From assembly GCA_036897625.1 (NCBI GenBank), contig JAYMTA010000956.1:1-22784 (forward strand): a stretch of DNA of 22,784 nt. Reading direction: 5' to 3'. Below, one piece after another: positions 21,801 through 22,784 of the stretch (positions are counted from its first letter, which is position 1; each line of letters starts with the position of its first letter). The translations under genes and the position numbers were made by a program. The notes beneath the pieces were generated by a model that saw nothing but the letters and a program-made list of their open reading frames with translations, made no database searches and was not told the DNA's origin. The stretch is from Pelargonium cotyledonis. Lineage: Eukaryota > Streptophyta > Magnoliopsida > Geraniales > Geraniaceae.

Positions 21801-22784
21801 GTACTTCACGCTTTTTCCCTCCTGCTCCAAGAGTTCCTCGAATGCCTGGACTGGTATCTGGGGATACTGGCTTCATGGATGACAATGAAGATTCATTTCG
21901 AATGCTATCAAATTCTTCGCACCAGCGTTTTAATATCCTATGCAGTGCAGATAAAGATGGGAGTATTTGCTTTAGCATATTTGGCATTTTTCCCATTGGG
22001 AAGATCGTAAGTTATCTACCATATTAGTTATTTTAGCTCACATTGCCTTTGTTTTGGTGCTTGCTTTTGTTAACTGTCAGTTTCAAGCCATTATTCCTGA
22101 ATGGCCTTTAAGCTTGCTATTCCCTAGGCCCTCTCTATTCTTCATTGAAATTGAAACTTATCATATTCCTTGCTTTTTGACATGTTGCTATTTCTTTAAT
22201 TTGTTTATAAGTTGGAAAGCTATTCATCTCAGTTTTGAATTCTGTTTGATGCATTATTAATTCACTCTTTCTTTTCTACTTGTGGATCTATGTACCAGAA
22301 CATACACAAGTTCAGTGTGCCTGCTCCAGTTATGGATAAGCAAGCTACTTATAGGCTTCTTAACGCTTCCATTTTAAAGGTATGTTTAGTCTTATGTTAT
22401 GTGGATGGCATTTCAAGGTAGCGTTGTTCATTCGATAATATAATGCTTGTTACTATTTACATGTATTACGATTCTCTGTCCAGCTTGTGTAATTATTGCC
22501 AAAAAAAGAGGTTTCATGTTGGGAACAAGTATTTTAGCTTGATAAGTGTCTTATAATTCGTCAGGGATGACAAAACTATATGTTACATTAATAATAAGTT
22601 CATCTATCCCTTCAAATAGTTGATCAAAGAGCAACTCTCCTTACCTAGCTGCATCATGCCTGTCCTGGTCTATTGGCGTTAGCATTCAAGATTTTTCTTG
22701 TGGCACAGAGGGAGTACATCGGAAATAAAAATTTTATTTAAGAAAATTTATGTGTCATGATGTAACATGTTATATATATATATA
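18863..22784 (+). CDS. APC4: Anaphase-promoting complex subunit 4, N-terminal part (runs off the window)
   Basis: Six exons are visible: 18863-18931, 19030-19141, 19951-20042, 21181-21264, 21767-22006 and 22299-22379, with intact frame and GT-AG borders, giving 226 residues. The rest lies beyond the window; plant APC4 is roughly 800 residues. The product begins [20 protein letters not shown] and continues [60 protein letters not shown] and [12 protein letters not shown]. These are the WD40 blades of the Apc4 N-terminal propeller and closely match the Arabidopsis subunit as I recall it. APC4 is a scaffold in the platform of the APC/C ubiquitin ligase, which targets cyclins and securin for degradation in the nucleus and cytosol. 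The start is supported by homology and by its place 27 bases into an exon. No disruption is visible. Confidence 0.95.
20177..21001. mobile_element. Inverted-repeat element of about 0.82 kb in APC4 intron 3
   Basis: TGATGTAGGACAGTG near the left end is mirrored exactly by CACTGTCCTACATCA at the right end. Inverted similarity continues inward imperfectly: the purine-rich GAAGAAAGAAAT...GAGGAAAAGAGGAG stretch on the left pairs with CTTTTCCTCTTATTCC on the right, and both sides carry a CTGAATTTT-type motif. No transposase or target duplication was identified, so it is probably a non-autonomous DNA element of unknown family, or a foldback repeat. It makes up most of the 1.14-kb intron. Confidence 0.5.
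20382..20500 (+). repeat. Short A-rich repeats with a 35-bp period
   Basis: AATAAAGAAAATAAATAC occurs at 20430 and at 20465, followed in both by YAAATAATATT, and a looser copy begins at 20382. They lie inside the inverted-repeat element. Confidence 0.65.
21414..21438 (+). repeat. TA microsatellite in APC4 intron 4
   Basis: An uninterrupted alternating TA tract of about 12 units lies between APC4 exons 4 and 5. Confidence 0.9.

Noticed and set aside
21620-22027. 135-codon ORF starting at 21620 as a separate gene
   Set aside because: Its first 49 codons are intron; from 21767 it is APC4 exon 5, which starts after a good TTATCAG acceptor and ends at a GTAAGT donor.
22690-22716. CACAGAGGGAGTA resembling a Stowaway MITE end
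   Set aside because: Only about a dozen bases agree with the usual terminus and no matching left end is visible within 300 bp upstream, so chance is likely.

Overview
The window is nuclear DNA of a flowering plant, probably a eudicot. The AT-rich introns, short exons with GT-AG borders, a Stowaway-type MITE end, a tRNA-derived SINE resembling the angiosperm Au family and an L1-type LINE with a plant-style RNase H tail all point that way. I could not place it to family or genus.

Layout, left to right. (1) Positions 1-74 hold the right end of a Stowaway-like MITE. (2) Positions 748-8169 (+) hold a 13-exon gene for a PQBP1-like splicing-associated protein of 637 predicted residues. It has two WW domains, a Cys-rich zinc-binding-like motif, a basic stretch and the diagnostic PQBP1 C-terminal motif. 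A SINE and a CT/CA microsatellite lie in its last intron. (3) Positions 10254-8717 (-) hold a two-exon gene for a 74-residue secreted defensin-like peptide with eight cysteines. It is convergent with the PQBP1-like gene, has its own TATA box, and is small and split enough to be missed by ORF calling. (4) Positions 10589-15398 (+) hold a decayed but nearly full-length L1-type LINE between 15-bp target-site duplications. (5) Positions about 15430-17325 hold a degenerate element with long terminal inverted repeats, probably Mutator-like and non-autonomous, carrying a 78-bp tandem repeat. (6) From 18863 (+) to beyond the window edge lies the 5' third of the anaphase-promoting complex subunit 4 gene (APC4), six exons seen, with a probable intron in the 5' UTR and an inverted-repeat element in its third coding intron.

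The three host genes have unrelated jobs: pre-mRNA splicing, a secreted Cys-rich peptide and cell-cycle ubiquitination. Nothing suggests they form one system. I found no rRNA, tRNA gene, CRISPR array or clear LTR element. The most useful results are the hidden defensin-like gene, the predicted GC-AG intron in the PQBP1-like gene, and the structure of the mobile elements. I do not see convincing evidence for a wholly new system here.
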